Source: CALKJU01 sp035326425 | GTDB lineage: Bacteria > Pseudomonadota > Alphaproteobacteria > Geminicoccales > Geminicoccaceae | Direction of reading: 5' to 3' | DNA: 64,000 nt | Assembly: GCA_035326425.1 (NCBI GenBank) | Contig: DAOLFG010000004.1 | Span: 76,581 to 140,580 of the forward strand | Shown here: piece by piece, positions 8,371 to 17,044 of the stretch | Layout of the letters: every line of letters starts with the position of its first letter | Numbering within the stretch: the first letter of the stretch is position 1 | Translations under genes and position numbers: made by a program | The notes under the pieces: generated by a model | What the model was told of the DNA's origin: nothing | Seen by the model: only the letters and a program-made list of their open reading frames with translations | The model's database searches: none

Positions 8371-9555
8371 TTGCGCATCCTCGCCCTCTCGATCCTGCTC
8401 CTGCTCCTGTCCTTCGCGTTCCTGGCCGCGGCACCGGCGCAGGCGCTCGACCTCCAGGCGACGCGGACCATCGGCTTCCCGCTGACCGTCGCCGCGCTCG
8501 CGACGGTGGCGGCCGGATGGCGGCCCGCCGTTCCCGCACCGCACGATGCGGCTCCCCTGATCCTGCTCGGGCTGCTGGCGGTCATGGCGATCGTGGAGAT
8601 GCCGCGCGGCCTCGATCCGATGGGCTACAAGCTGGCCCTGCCGATCGCGGCGCTGCTGGCGGCCCCACGGATCGCGCTGCTGCTGGACGGGGTCGACGTC
8701 GCGCGCGCCGTCCGGGCACTGCTCGCGATCTATGTGACGATCACCGCGCTCGCCGTCTGGTGGAACGGCGCCGGCGGGCTGGTCCGGGGTTACGACGGCA
8801 TCGAGCGGCTCGACGTCACCGGCAGCGTGGTCACCCACGCCAGCCTGTGCGCGGTCCATGTCGTGCTGGCGATCGGCACCCTCCTACATGGCCGGCGGTG
8901 GTCCGAAGCGCCGGTCGCCGTAGCCACCGGCCTCGCGGCGCTGGCCATGATCTTTCTCTCGGGCACACGCACCGCACTCGTCACCTGGGGCCTGTTCATG
9001 GCGCTGTCGCTGGCCGGCGGCAGGCGGCGGCTGGGCGAGATGCTGGCCCTGACCGGCGGCCTCGCCACGGCGCTGGTCCTCCACACGGCCCTGGTGAGCG
9101 ACAGCTTCGCCCTCCGCCTGCAGGGCGGCCAGGACGCCTACGGCTCGGGCCGGTCGCACAGCATCGCCGCCTGGCTGGGTCGCCTGGTCGACGAGCCGCT
9201 CGGCATCGGCCTGGGCACCATCCGCCGGGAGCTGGCGATCGAGCGGCCCGCCATCGACGGCGAGCGCATGCTGGAGTGGCCGCACAACGAGGTCGTCAGG
9301 CTGACCGTCGAGGGCGGCCCGCTCGGCCTCGTGCTGATCCTCGGGCTGCTGGCCTGCACCGCCCGCATGGCGCTGCGCGGCGCCAGGGCCGCCACCGATC
9401 CGTTGCGCCGCGACCTCCTGCTGGTGCTGGTGGCCGACGTCATCGCCGAGAGCATGCTGCAGAACTTCTTCAACGGCATCTACCAGGCGACGGCGTTCCT
9501 GCTACTGATCGGCATTCTGGCCACCCCTCTGTCGGCCCGCCCGCAGCCGGGATAG
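8371..9555 (+). CDS. O-antigen ligase/Wzy-type polymerase membrane protein
   Basis: An integral membrane protein of 394 residues with about ten hydrophobic helices. After the large loop, the segment GIGLGTIRRELAIERP...EWPHNEVVRLTVEGGPLGL matches the Wzy_C/O-antigen ligase family, in which HNE and the following E-x-G-x-x-G are conserved. Such proteins polymerise or ligate undecaprenyl-linked glycan in the periplasm. The start is TTG at 8371 with GGAAGG upstream. It is divergent from the pssD/pssE-like operon and presumably acts on the same polymer. WaaL ligase and Wzy polymerase activity cannot be separated by sequence here. Confidence 0.7.
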   Translation: MRILALSILLLLLSFAFLAAAPAQALDLQATRTIGFPLTVAALATVAAGWRPAVPAPHDAAPLILLGLLAVMAIVEMPRGLDPMGYKLALPIAALLAAPRIALLLDGVDVARAVRALLAIYVTITALAVWWNGAGGLVRGYDGIERLDVTGSVVTHASLCAVHVVLAIGTLLHGRRWSEAPVAVATGLAALAMIFLSGTRTALVTWGLFMALSLAGGRRRLGEMLALTGGLATALVLHTALVSDSFALRLQGGQDAYGSGRSHSIAAWLGRLVDEPLGIGLGTIRRELAIERPAIDGERMLEWPHNEVVRLTVEGGPLGLVLILGLLACTARMALRGARAATDPLRRDLLLVLVADVIAESMLQNFFNGIYQATAFLLLIGILATPLSARPQPG

Positions 9556-9583
9556 ACAGTGTCTCCCGACCGGGAGACGGCCC

Positions 9584-11203
9584 ATGCAAGACGACGCCGA
9601 CATCTTCGAGGCAGGGCTCGGCAAGGGTCCGGCCAACTGGCAGGCCCTGACGCCGCTCGACTTCCTGGCCTGGGCCGCCTCGGTGTTCGGCGAGCGCACC
9701 GGGGTCGTCTATGGCGCCGACAGCCTCACCTACGGTGAGCTCGACCGCCGCTGCCGCCGTCTCGCCAGCGGGCTGCGCCGGCTGGGCGTGGGTCCGGGCG
9801 ACACGGTGGCGGTGATGTGCCCGAACATCCCGCCGATGCTGGAGGCGCACTACGGCATCCCGATGGCGGGCGCCGTGCTGAACGCCCTCAACACCCGGCT
9901 GGATGCCGCCTCGATCGCCTTCATCCTGCAGCACGGCGAGGCGAAGGTGCTGATCGCCGACACCGAGTACGCGCCGATCGTCCATGCCGCCGTCGCCTCG
10001 GCCGGCCGAGACATCACGGTCGTCGACGTCATGGACCCGGCCGCGCCGGGCGAGCGTGCCGGCCGGCTCGACTACGAGGAGCTGCTGGCGTCCGGCGATC
10101 CGGCCTTCGCCTGGGAGCGGCCGGCCGACGAGTGGCAGGCGATCTCGCTCTGCTACACCTCGGGCACCACCGGCAATCCCAAGGGCGTCGTCTACCACCA
10201 CCGCGGCGCCTGCCTGAACGCGCTGGGCAACGCGCTGGTGTTCCGGCTGAGCCCACGGAGCGTCTACCTGTGGACGCTGCCGATGTTCCACTGCAACGGC
10301 TGGACCTACACCTGGGCGGTTACGGCGGTCGGCGGCACCCACGTCTGCCTGCGCAAGGTCGACCCGGCGGTGATCTTCCCGCTGCTGCGCGACCAGGGCG
10401 TCACCCATCTCTGCGGCGCGCCCATCGTGCTCAACACGCTGCTCCATGCGCCCGAGCAGGTGAAGGTCCCCTTCCCCCAGACCATCGAGGTCGCGACCGG
10501 TGGCGCGGCACCGCCGAGCGCGGTCATCGCCGCCATGGAGCGCATGGGCTTTCGCGTCCTGCACCTCTACGGCCTGACCGAATCCTACGGTCCCGCCACC
10601 TGGTGCCCGCCCCAGCCCTCCTGGCCCGCCGAGCAGCGGGCCGCCCGCATGGCCCGCCAGGGCGTGCGCTACCCGACGCTGCCCGAGCTGCAGGTGGCGG
10701 ACCCGGTCACGATGGCCCCGGCCCCGCCCGATGGCGAGACGCTGGGCGAGATCATGTTCCGCGGCCACACCGTGATGAAGGGCTATCTGAAGAACCCGTC
10801 GGCCACCGCCGAGGCCTTCCGCGGCGGCTGGTACCACACCGGCGACCTCGCCGTGCTGCATCCCGACGGCTACGCCGAGGTCAAGGACCGCAACAAGGAC
10901 ATCATCATCTCCGGCGGCGAGAACATCTCCTCGCTCGAGGTCGAGGAGGTGCTCTACCGCCACCCCGCGGTGATGGAGGCGGCGGTCGTCGCCAGGCCCG
11001 ACGAGAGATGGGGCGAGACCCCTTGCGCCTTCGTGACGCCGAAGCCGGGGGTCGAGCCGCCCACGGCCGAGGCGATCATCGCCTGGTGCCGCGAGCACCT
11101 GGCCCACTACAAGGCGCCGAGGCATGTGGTGTTCGGCCCGCTGCCCAAGACCAGCACGGGCAAGATCCAGAAGTTCGAGCTGCGGGAACGGGCGCGGGGC
11201 TAG
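9584..11203 (+). CDS. Acyl-CoA synthetase (AMP-forming fatty acid-CoA ligase)
   Basis: A soluble adenylate-forming enzyme of 539 residues that activates a carboxylic acid to its CoA thioester. The AMP-binding signature YTSGTTGNPKGVVYHH is present, as are the acyl-pocket segment HLYGLTESYGP, the hinge region TGDLAVLHPDGYAEVKDRNKD and the C-terminal catalytic lysine in KTSTGKIQKFELR. The spacing resembles medium- or long-chain ligases of the plant AAE/DmdB-like type. It stands alone and meets a convergent hydrolase gene, with both stops contained in one CTAG. Chain length preference is unknown. Confidence 0.85.
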   Translation: MQDDADIFEAGLGKGPANWQALTPLDFLAWAASVFGERTGVVYGADSLTYGELDRRCRRLASGLRRLGVGPGDTVAVMCPNIPPMLEAHYGIPMAGAVLNALNTRLDAASIAFILQHGEAKVLIADTEYAPIVHAAVASAGRDITVVDVMDPAAPGERAGRLDYEELLASGDPAFAWERPADEWQAISLCYTSGTTGNPKGVVYHHRGACLNALGNALVFRLSPRSVYLWTLPMFHCNGWTYTWAVTAVGGTHVCLRKVDPAVIFPLLRDQGVTHLCGAPIVLNTLLHAPEQVKVPFPQTIEVATGGAAPPSAVIAAMERMGFRVLHLYGLTESYGPATWCPPQPSWPAEQRAARMARQGVRYPTLPELQVADPVTMAPAPPDGETLGEIMFRGHTVMKGYLKNPSATAEAFRGGWYHTGDLAVLHPDGYAEVKDRNKDIIISGGENISSLEVEEVLYRHPAVMEAAVVARPDERWGETPCAFVTPKPGVEPPTAEAIIAWCREHLAHYKAPRHVVFGPLPKTSTGKIQKFELRERARG

Positions 11204-11982
11204 GCGACCAGCGCCTCCAGCACCGGCTTCGGCCGCTCCAGCATCATCATGTGGCCCGCCGCCGGAACGGTGACGATGCGGGCACCGCCGATCATGCCGC
11301 CCAGCCTCTGCCCCTGCCTCGCCGGCGTCATCCGATCCTGCGCCCCGCAGATCACGAGCGTCGGACAGAAGACCGCAGCAGCCCTCGCCTCACCGTCCGC
11401 ATAAGTGTTGCAGGCCGAGAGATCGGCCGCCAGCACGCCCGGGCGCGACGCCTCCAGCAGTCGGCGCGCGCTGGTGGCGAGCGACACGCCGGGAGTACCG
11501 CCGCCGGTGAGCTTGGCCGAGGCGCCGATGCCCCAATCGGCGATCATCGCCGCTGCCCGCGGCAGATCCTGCGCCGCCGCCGCGAGCAGGCCCGGATGGA
11601 CCGGCATGCGGGGTGCCGCACCGAGCAGCGCCAGCCCCTCGACACGCCCAGGCGCGGTCGCCGCGGTCTCGAGGGCGATCAGCGCGCCCATCGAATGCCC
11701 CGCCAGCGTCGCCCGCCCGACCCCGAGCCGATCGAGCAGCCTCACCACCCATGCCGCCGACCGGGCGATAGCCGTCGCCGCCTCGCCGGCCGACCGGCCG
11801 TGGCCCGGCAGGTCGACGGCGAGACTGTTGCGGTCATGGAAGGACTTGGCCCTGGCCTGCAGCGTCCAGACGCTGTGATCCATGCCGGCACCGTGCAGCC
11901 AGACGATGCTGGCGGTCTCCGGCCGGAACGGCCTTCCCCAATCGCACACATGCACGGCCTCGCCGTCGAGATCGAGCTGCAT
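11200..11982 (-). CDS. Alpha/beta hydrolase
   Basis: A cytoplasmic hydrolase of 260 residues. VWLHGAGMDHSVW forms the oxyanion region, LAGHSMGALIA the nucleophile elbow with Ser in GHSMG, and the C-terminal ICGAQDRM and AAGHMMMLERP supply the expected Asp and His of the triad. It resembles generic esterase/lactonase or haloperoxidase-like members and the substrate cannot be assigned. The gene is convergent with the acyl-CoA ligase and shares its terminal CTAG. It is separated from the tail-spike operon by about 80 bases. Confidence 0.75.
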   Translation of the reverse strand: MQLDLDGEAVHVCDWGRPFRPETASIVWLHGAGMDHSVWTLQARAKSFHDRNSLAVDLPGHGRSAGEAATAIARSAAWVVRLLDRLGVGRATLAGHSMGALIALETAATAPGRVEGLALLGAAPRMPVHPGLLAAAAQDLPRAAAMIADWGIGASAKLTGGGTPGVSLATSARRLLEASRPGVLAADLSACNTYADGEARAAAVFCPTLVICGAQDRMTPARQGQRLGGMIGGARIVTVPAAGHMMMLERPKPVLEALVA

Positions 11983-12063
11983 CCCGTCTCCCCCGGAACC
12001 GGGGCGAGCATAGGCGCTGTCGACGGGCCGCGGCGAGGGCCCCGTCTCGCCGCGGCCGGCCGG

Positions 12064-13866
12064 TCAGGCGACGAGCTTGCTGCGCACGGCCGTGGCGCTG
12101 GTCCAGCGCAGCACCAGGCTCTGGCCGTCGCCCGAGGTCGCGGTCGGCCCGGTGATCGTGACGCCGGACGCCGGGCTCAGATTCACGGCGCCGCTGCCGC
12201 TCTGCACCACCGTGGTCTCGACATAGACCTTGCGGCCGCTGACGATCGTGCCGAGGCCCGGCGCCTTGGTCGAGCCCGGCACCGTCGCCATCTGCGGCAC
12301 CGTCACGGTCTTCGGCGACGTGCCGACCATCTCGACCTTGTCGCCGAGATCGCCGGCCTGCAGGGTGTAGCTGGTCCCGGTCTGCTCGTTGACCATGACC
12401 CAGCCGCGCATGCGGGTGTCGACCAGGCGGTACCAGCTCGACGAGGCGCGGCTGTAGAGTCCCTTCTCGAAGCCGGGGTTCCAGGTCGAGCCGTCGGCGA
12501 AGGCCAGCATGTTGTCGGTGGCGCCGGGCGGCGCCGCCATCCGGTCTCCAATGTGCGGTGGCGCATCGAAGGAGACGCGCTGCAGGGTGGAATCGCCGAG
12601 ATAGAGCGTCACCGAGTTGGCCGAAGCGCCCACGGCGCCGGACGTGAGCCGGGAGTTATTGCCGGTGGGATTGCCGCCGAGATAGACGTAGGCTCCCGTC
12701 TCGCCCCGGTCGATCCGACAATAGCCGTTGTGCTCGATCAGGCGGGCCAGCGGCTGGCCGCTGCTCCACGACGGCAGCCATATGCCGCGCTGGATCATGC
12801 TGTCGCCATCGGCGAAGCCGGACAGCGCCGGGAAGTTGTCGCAGCCGAGGAACAGCCGGTTGAACACCGATCGGCCGATGCTGCCGTTGCTGTCAGCATA
12901 GGCCGTGGTGACGTTGAGCGCGAACACGCCGATGTACTGGTTCATCTCGGTACGGTCGCCGGCCGTGCCCTCCTCGAACACGCCCTCGGCGATATTCTCG
13001 AGGTCGACCGAGACGAAGGTCAGCCGCCGGCCGTTGCGGATGTGGACACCCCGGCAGCCCGTCCGGCCGGTGGCGTGGATCGTCGCCTTGGCGATCAGAA
13101 TGTTGTTGATGATGTTGCCGTTGGTGGGGCCGTCGAGGAACAGCGCCTTGGTGTTGTCGCTGCCGAGCCGGATCGAGATCTGTGTCAGCGTCCCGTCGCC
13201 GTAGTTGACGGCGGCCGGGGTCGAGTTGCGGATCCAGATGCCGTTGGCGGCGAAGGCGTCGGTGCCATCGCCCCACATCAGCACGTCGCTGACCGAGAAG
13301 TCGTTGCACTGGTCGAGCTCGATGCCCCAGGCGCCGGCTCCGCCGCCGGCCACGCGCAGGTCGGAAGCGCGGAAATTGTTGCCGCGGCAACGGATCGCCG
13401 CCGCCGTGCTGGTGGCCGGCAGCTCGATGCGCAGGCCGTCGACGGCGCCGTCGACATACTCGGCCCCGCTCCACGACAGGCCGTAGCCGTTGTGCGCCAC
13501 CCTCAGGATGGTGGCGTCGCGGCCGGCGCCCAGCACCCCCGTCTTGACAGGAGCCGCGAGCGGCGCCGTCACCTTGTAGACGCCCTCGGGCAGCACGACG
13601 CAACGGGCACCCGAGGCCAGCGCCGCGGCGATGGCCGCCGTATCGTCGGCGACGCCGTCGCCGACGGCGCCGAAGTCGCGCGCCGAGGCGGTCTCACCGA
13701 GCTTGCCGGCTATGGTCCGGGCAACGGCCCCGGCGCGCGGCGGCGAGAAGGGCAGGCTGCCCAGCGGAGCGCGCCGGGTCAGGTTCCCGGCCGTCGAGAC
13801 CAGCATCTGGTCACCGGCCGCCAGCGTTGCCGCCGGCGCCAGCTCATGGATCTGCATGTTGGCCAT
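12064..13866 (-). CDS. Tail-spike-like protein with right-handed beta-helix (pectate lyase superfamily)
   Basis: A 600-residue protein. The N-terminal ~60 residues (MANMQIHELAPAATLAAGDQ, LVSTAGNLTRRAPLGSLPF) look like a virion attachment peptide. SARDFGAVGDGVADDTAAI is the typical entry of Pectate_lyase_3 beta-helices, followed by a long run of short-strand repeats rich in Asn and Gly (for example NNFRASDLRVAGGG). The C-terminal third has a phage-type GSTWNPG segment and a beta-rich tip. Tail spikes of this kind bind or cleave surface polysaccharide. It is the last of three tightly packed genes (TGATG overlap) and has no capsid, tail or lysis genes around it. Confidence 0.7.
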   Translation of the reverse strand: MANMQIHELAPAATLAAGDQMLVSTAGNLTRRAPLGSLPFSPPRAGAVARTIAGKLGETASARDFGAVGDGVADDTAAIAAALASGARCVVLPEGVYKVTAPLAAPVKTGVLGAGRDATILRVAHNGYGLSWSGAEYVDGAVDGLRIELPATSTAAAIRCRGNNFRASDLRVAGGGAGAWGIELDQCNDFSVSDVLMWGDGTDAFAANGIWIRNSTPAAVNYGDGTLTQISIRLGSDNTKALFLDGPTNGNIINNILIAKATIHATGRTGCRGVHIRNGRRLTFVSVDLENIAEGVFEEGTAGDRTEMNQYIGVFALNVTTAYADSNGSIGRSVFNRLFLGCDNFPALSGFADGDSMIQRGIWLPSWSSGQPLARLIEHNGYCRIDRGETGAYVYLGGNPTGNNSRLTSGAVGASANSVTLYLGDSTLQRVSFDAPPHIGDRMAAPPGATDNMLAFADGSTWNPGFEKGLYSRASSSWYRLVDTRMRGWVMVNEQTGTSYTLQAGDLGDKVEMVGTSPKTVTVPQMATVPGSTKAPGLGTIVSGRKVYVETTVVQSGSGAVNLSPASGVTITGPTATSGDGQSLVLRWTSATAVRSKLVA

Positions 13867-14033
13867 CAGGCGGACTCCGTGGCGATGCCGGCACCGCTCT
13901 CGGTGACGACGATGCTGCCGGTTTCGGTGACGAGCAGGGGTTGGCCGGGCGGCGTCGGCAGGACGACGCCCGCACCCGGGCGGGCGACGCCGAGCCGCAG
14001 ACCGCGGCCGGTCAGGCCCAACGGTCGGGCCAT
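13866..14033 (-). CDS. Small tail-module protein with TETG-like repeats
   Basis: A 55-residue protein, MARPLGLTGRGLRLG to VTESGAGIATESA. It starts with a basic, glycine-rich part and continues with near-repeats LLVTETGSIVVTESGAGI, as in small structural proteins beside tail fibres in alphaproteobacterial prophages. Its ATG at 14033 is one base after the upstream stop, and its TGA overlaps the next ATG (TGATG). This tight packing is the main evidence that the reading frame is real. Function unknown. Confidence 0.5.
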   Translation of the reverse strand: MARPLGLTGRGLRLGVARPGAGVVLPTPPGQPLLVTETGSIVVTESGAGIATESA

Positions 14034-14034
14034 C

Positions 14035-14361
14035 TCACAGCCGCCCGACGACGTAGGCGTCGCAGTCGGCACCCTCGGCGATGAACGCGACGTAGCGCTC
14101 ACCGCGCCGCAGCGGGATGTCGACATACTGTCCGGGGTAGAGGAACGGGCTGGTCGACGCGTCGGCGGTGACGGTGGCGTCGCCGATCTCGAAGCGGCAG
14201 AAGCCGGTGGCGATCAGGCTGACCACCTCGATGTCGTCGGCGATCGGGGTCGCGTTGCGCACCGAGACCGACCCGACGGCCAGCTTGCGGGTGCCGCGAT
14301 AGTCGAAGCCGAGGATCGAGATGGGATTGCCGTTGTCGTCGATGGGGAGCAGCGTGCTCAT
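14035..14361 (-). CDS. Phage-structural-like small protein
   Basis: A 108-residue protein beginning MSTLLPIDDNGNPISILGFD. It is beta-rich with small beta-sandwich character, including GFCRFEIGDATVTADAST and FLYPGQYVDIPLRRGERYVAFIA. This pattern resembles short proteins found upstream of tail fibres in alphaproteobacterial prophages; that resemblance is from memory, and no defined domain is claimed. It is the first gene of the three-gene tail-spike operon. The ATG at 14361 follows a leader of about 45 bases from the predicted promoter. Confidence 0.55.
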   Translation of the reverse strand: MSTLLPIDDNGNPISILGFDYRGTRKLAVGSVSVRNATPIADDIEVVSLIATGFCRFEIGDATVTADASTSPFLYPGQYVDIPLRRGERYVAFIAEGADCDAYVVGRL

Positions 14362-14415
14362 GGTCGCGGGTCTCCGGCGCGGCACGGCCTCGCCTCGATG
14401 AGGGACTATGTTCCT

Positions 14416-14445
14416 AGATTAGCGACCAGAAGATAGGTTTGTCAA
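14416..14445 (-). promoter_or_regulatory. Predicted promoter of the tail-spike operon
   Basis: On the minus strand a perfect TTGACA (14445-14440) is followed after 18 bases by TAATCT (14421-14416). Transcription would begin near 14407, about 45 bases before the first ATG. The -35 hexamer lies inside an inverted repeat, so a bound protein could block it. Confidence 0.5.
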
Positions 14446-14450
14446 CCTAT
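14433..14450. promoter_or_regulatory. Inverted repeat over the tail-spike promoter
   Basis: ATAGGTTTGTCAACCTAT consists of ATAGGTT and its exact complement AACCTAT around TGTC. It covers the -35 element of the minus-strand promoter and lies about 95 bases before the plus-strand glycosyltransferase gene. It could therefore be an operator for one or both directions. Confidence 0.5.
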
Positions 14451-14542
14451 GACATTCAGCGCCCGCCTGTGGTGGAAAGCGGCTTCGCCCCGATCGCCGC
14501 ATCTGCCATAGTACCGCCGACGAGGGACGCCCCGGTTCGACG

Positions 14543-15796
14543 ATGCAAGACAGCCATCGCCTGCTGATCTACAGCCACGATAGCTTCGGTCTCGGCCACC
14601 TGCGGCGCTGCCGTGCGATCGCCCATGCGCTGGTCGAGCGATTCGGCCGCCTGTCGGTTCTGATCCTGTCCGGCTCGCCGATCATCGGCAGCTTCGACTT
14701 CAAGTCGCGGGTCGATTTCGTCCGGGTGCCCGGCGTCATCAAGCTGCGCAACGGCGAGTACACCTCGCTGCAGCTGCACATTGACATCGAGAAGACGCTG
14801 CAGATCCGAAGCTCGATCATCCAGCACACCGCCGACATCTTCGATCCCCACCTGTTCCTGGTCGACAAGGAGCCGCTGGGCCTGCGCGGCGAGGCGCGCG
14901 CCACGCTGGAGATGCTGCGCGGCCGCGGCGCGCGCTGTGTGCTGGGCTTGCGCGACGTGATGGACGAGCCGCTGAGCCTGGTCGACGAGTGGCAGCGCAA
15001 GGGCGTCTACCCCGCCCTCGACGAGCTGTTCGACGAGATCTGGGTGTACGGCCAGCCCCAGCTGTTCGATCCGCTGGTGGAGATCCCCGGCATGGCGCCG
15101 TTCGCCGCCAAGACGCGGTTCACCGGCTATCTGCGCCGCACCATGCCCGACGACGGGCTGCTCGCCCCGCCCCGCGACCTGCCCGACGAGCCCTACATCC
15201 TGGTGACGACCGGCGGCGGCGGCGACGGCCAGGAGCTGGTCGACTGGGTCGTCTCGGCCTACGAGCACGATCCCTCGATCCCCCATCCGGCCCTGCTGCT
15301 GCTCGGGCCGTTCATGCATCCCGACCAGCGCGCCCAGTTCCTCGGCCGGGTGGCACGGCTGCCCAAGCTGCGGGCACTGACCTTCGATGCCCATGTCGAG
15401 CGGCTGTTCGAGCATGCGATCGGGGTGGTGGCCATGGGCGGCTACAACACGTTCTGCGAGATCCTTTCGTTCGGCAAGCCGGCGCTGATCGTGCCGCGGA
15501 CCACGCCGCGCCTCGAGCAGCACCTGCGCGCCGACCGCGCCGAACGGATGGGGCTGGTGCGGATGCTGGACGACAGCGCCGGCCGCCAGCCCGAGCGCAT
15601 GGCCGCCATGCTGCACCAGCTCGGCCATTGGCCGGTCCCCGACCTGTCGCGCTATCCGGGCCTGCTGGACGGCCTCGACCGCGTCGGCGACTTCGTCGAG
15701 CCCTGGCTCAGCGACACGCCGCCGCGATCCATCGGCAAGGCCGAGCTCCGCCGCGCCGGCCTGCGCGTCGCGGCAGGGGGCTGGCTGGGCCACTAG
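14543..15796 (+). CDS. GT28-like glycosyltransferase (COG4671 type), first copy
   Basis: A 417-residue cytoplasmic glycosyltransferase with the GT-B fold. The N-terminal Rossmann half opens HRLLIYSHDSFGLGHLRRCR, where GHLRR is typical of COG4671 predicted glycosyltransferases. The C-terminal half contains ILVTTGGGGDGQELVDWV and a donor-site loop VVAMGGYNTFCEILSFGKPALIVPR. A paralogue with the same landmarks lies at 18768-19910. It is the first gene of a plus-strand glycan operon that runs to 20610, and the next gene starts directly after its stop. Sugar and acceptor are unknown. Confidence 0.7.
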   Translation: MQDSHRLLIYSHDSFGLGHLRRCRAIAHALVERFGRLSVLILSGSPIIGSFDFKSRVDFVRVPGVIKLRNGEYTSLQLHIDIEKTLQIRSSIIQHTADIFDPHLFLVDKEPLGLRGEARATLEMLRGRGARCVLGLRDVMDEPLSLVDEWQRKGVYPALDELFDEIWVYGQPQLFDPLVEIPGMAPFAAKTRFTGYLRRTMPDDGLLAPPRDLPDEPYILVTTGGGGDGQELVDWVVSAYEHDPSIPHPALLLLGPFMHPDQRAQFLGRVARLPKLRALTFDAHVERLFEHAIGVVAMGGYNTFCEILSFGKPALIVPRTTPRLEQHLRADRAERMGLVRMLDDSAGRQPERMAAMLHQLGHWPVPDLSRYPGLLDGLDRVGDFVEPWLSDTPPRSIGKAELRRAGLRVAAGGWLGH

Positions 15797-17044
15797 GTGT
15801 CGCGCAGGATCGCCGTCCTGGTGAAGGGCTACCCGCGCCTTTCGGAGACCTTCATCGCCCAGGAGCTGCTGGGCCTGGAGCGGCGCGGGCTGGACCTGCT
15901 GATCGTCTCGCTGCGCCACCCCACCGACCCGGACGTGCACGACCTGCACCGCCGGATCCGGGCTCCCGTCCTCTACCTGCCCGAATACGTCAAGGACGAG
16001 CCGCTGCGGGTGCTGAAGGGCCTCTGGCGCAGCCTGCGCCGGCCGGCCTTCCCCGGCGTGCTGCTGCGTTGGCTCTGCGACCTCGCCCGCGATCCCACCC
16101 CCAACCGCGGCCGCCGCTTCGCCCAGGCCGCGGTGCTGGCGGCCGAGCTGCCGGGCGACGTCGGCCATCTCTACATCCACTACCTGCACACGCCGGGCTC
16201 GGTCGGCCGCTACACCGCCATGCTGCGCCGGCTGCCGTTCAGCTTCTCGGCCCACGCCAAGGACATCTGGACCACGCCTTCCCGGGAGAAGCGGGCCAAG
16301 CTCGCGAGCGCCGCCTGGACGGTGACCTGCACCCGCGCCAATCTCGACCATCTGCGCGGGCTGGCGCCCGATGCCGCCATCGAGCTCGTGCATCACGGCC
16401 TCGACGCGTCGCGTTTCGGCCCGCCGCCCCCGCCGCCCGATGGCGTGCCGGTGATCCTGTGCGTCGCACGCGCGGTCGAGAAGAAGGGCCTCGATGTGCT
16501 GCTCGATGCCCTGGCCCTGCTTCCGGGGGATCTGGACTGGCGCTTCGAGCACATCGGCGGCGGCGCGCTGATCGACGGGCTGCGCACCAGGGCGGAACGG
16601 CTGGGCATCGCCGGCCGCGTGCGCTGGCTGGGCGCGCAGCCGCAGTCCGAGGTGATCGCCGCCTACCGGCGCGCCGTGCTGTTCTGCCTCCCGGCACGGG
16701 TCGCCGGTGACGGCGACCGCGACGGCCTGCCCAACGTGCTGATGGAGGCGATGTCGCAGGAGCTCGCGGTGGTCTCGACCCCGATCTCCGGTATCCCCGA
16801 GATCGTCGACGACGACGTCACCGGCCTGCTCGTCCCGCCGGGCGATCCGCAGGCCCTGGCGGCCGCCCTGCGGCGGCTGCTCGCCGACGGGGCCCTGCGC
16901 CGCCGCCTCGGCGAGGCGGGGCGCCGTCGCGTGCTCGCCGACTTCGCGATGGAGCGCGGCATCGACCGGATCGCCGCTCTCCTGCGGGGGCAGCCGGCGC
17001 CGGCAGCGGAAATGGCATGCGCATCGCCTTCTATGCCCCTCTGA
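15797..17044 (+). CDS. GT4 family glycosyltransferase
   Basis: A 415-residue GT-B enzyme. The N-terminus SRRIAVLVKGYPRLSETFIAQELLGLERRG is the classic start of exopolysaccharide GT4 proteins (KGYPRLSETFI). The C-terminal half has VILCVARAVEKKGLDVLLDAL and the donor-binding EX7E-like region GLPNVLMEAMSQELAVVSTPISGIPEIV. The start is the GTG at 15797, immediately after the previous TAG, and the 3' end overlaps the next gene by 28 bases. It is expected to add a hexose to a growing lipid-linked or surface glycan; specificity is unknown. Confidence 0.8.
   Translation: MSRRIAVLVKGYPRLSETFIAQELLGLERRGLDLLIVSLRHPTDPDVHDLHRRIRAPVLYLPEYVKDEPLRVLKGLWRSLRRPAFPGVLLRWLCDLARDPTPNRGRRFAQAAVLAAELPGDVGHLYIHYLHTPGSVGRYTAMLRRLPFSFSAHAKDIWTTPSREKRAKLASAAWTVTCTRANLDHLRGLAPDAAIELVHHGLDASRFGPPPPPPDGVPVILCVARAVEKKGLDVLLDALALLPGDLDWRFEHIGGGALIDGLRTRAERLGIAGRVRWLGAQPQSEVIAAYRRAVLFCLPARVAGDGDRDGLPNVLMEAMSQELAVVSTPISGIPEIVDDDVTGLLVPPGDPQALAAALRRLLADGALRRRLGEAGRRRVLADFAMERGIDRIAALLRGQPAPAAEMACASPSMPL

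Noticed and set aside
12064..14361. A full prophage
   Set aside because: Only three small tail-type genes are present. There is no integrase, terminase, capsid, portal, lysis gene or attachment repeat.
9817..14436. A 1539-codon open frame on the plus strand
   Set aside because: It lies in shifted or antisense phase to the acyl-CoA ligase, hydrolase and tail-spike genes. Its Arg/Pro/Gly-rich sequence has no domain, as expected from very high GC.
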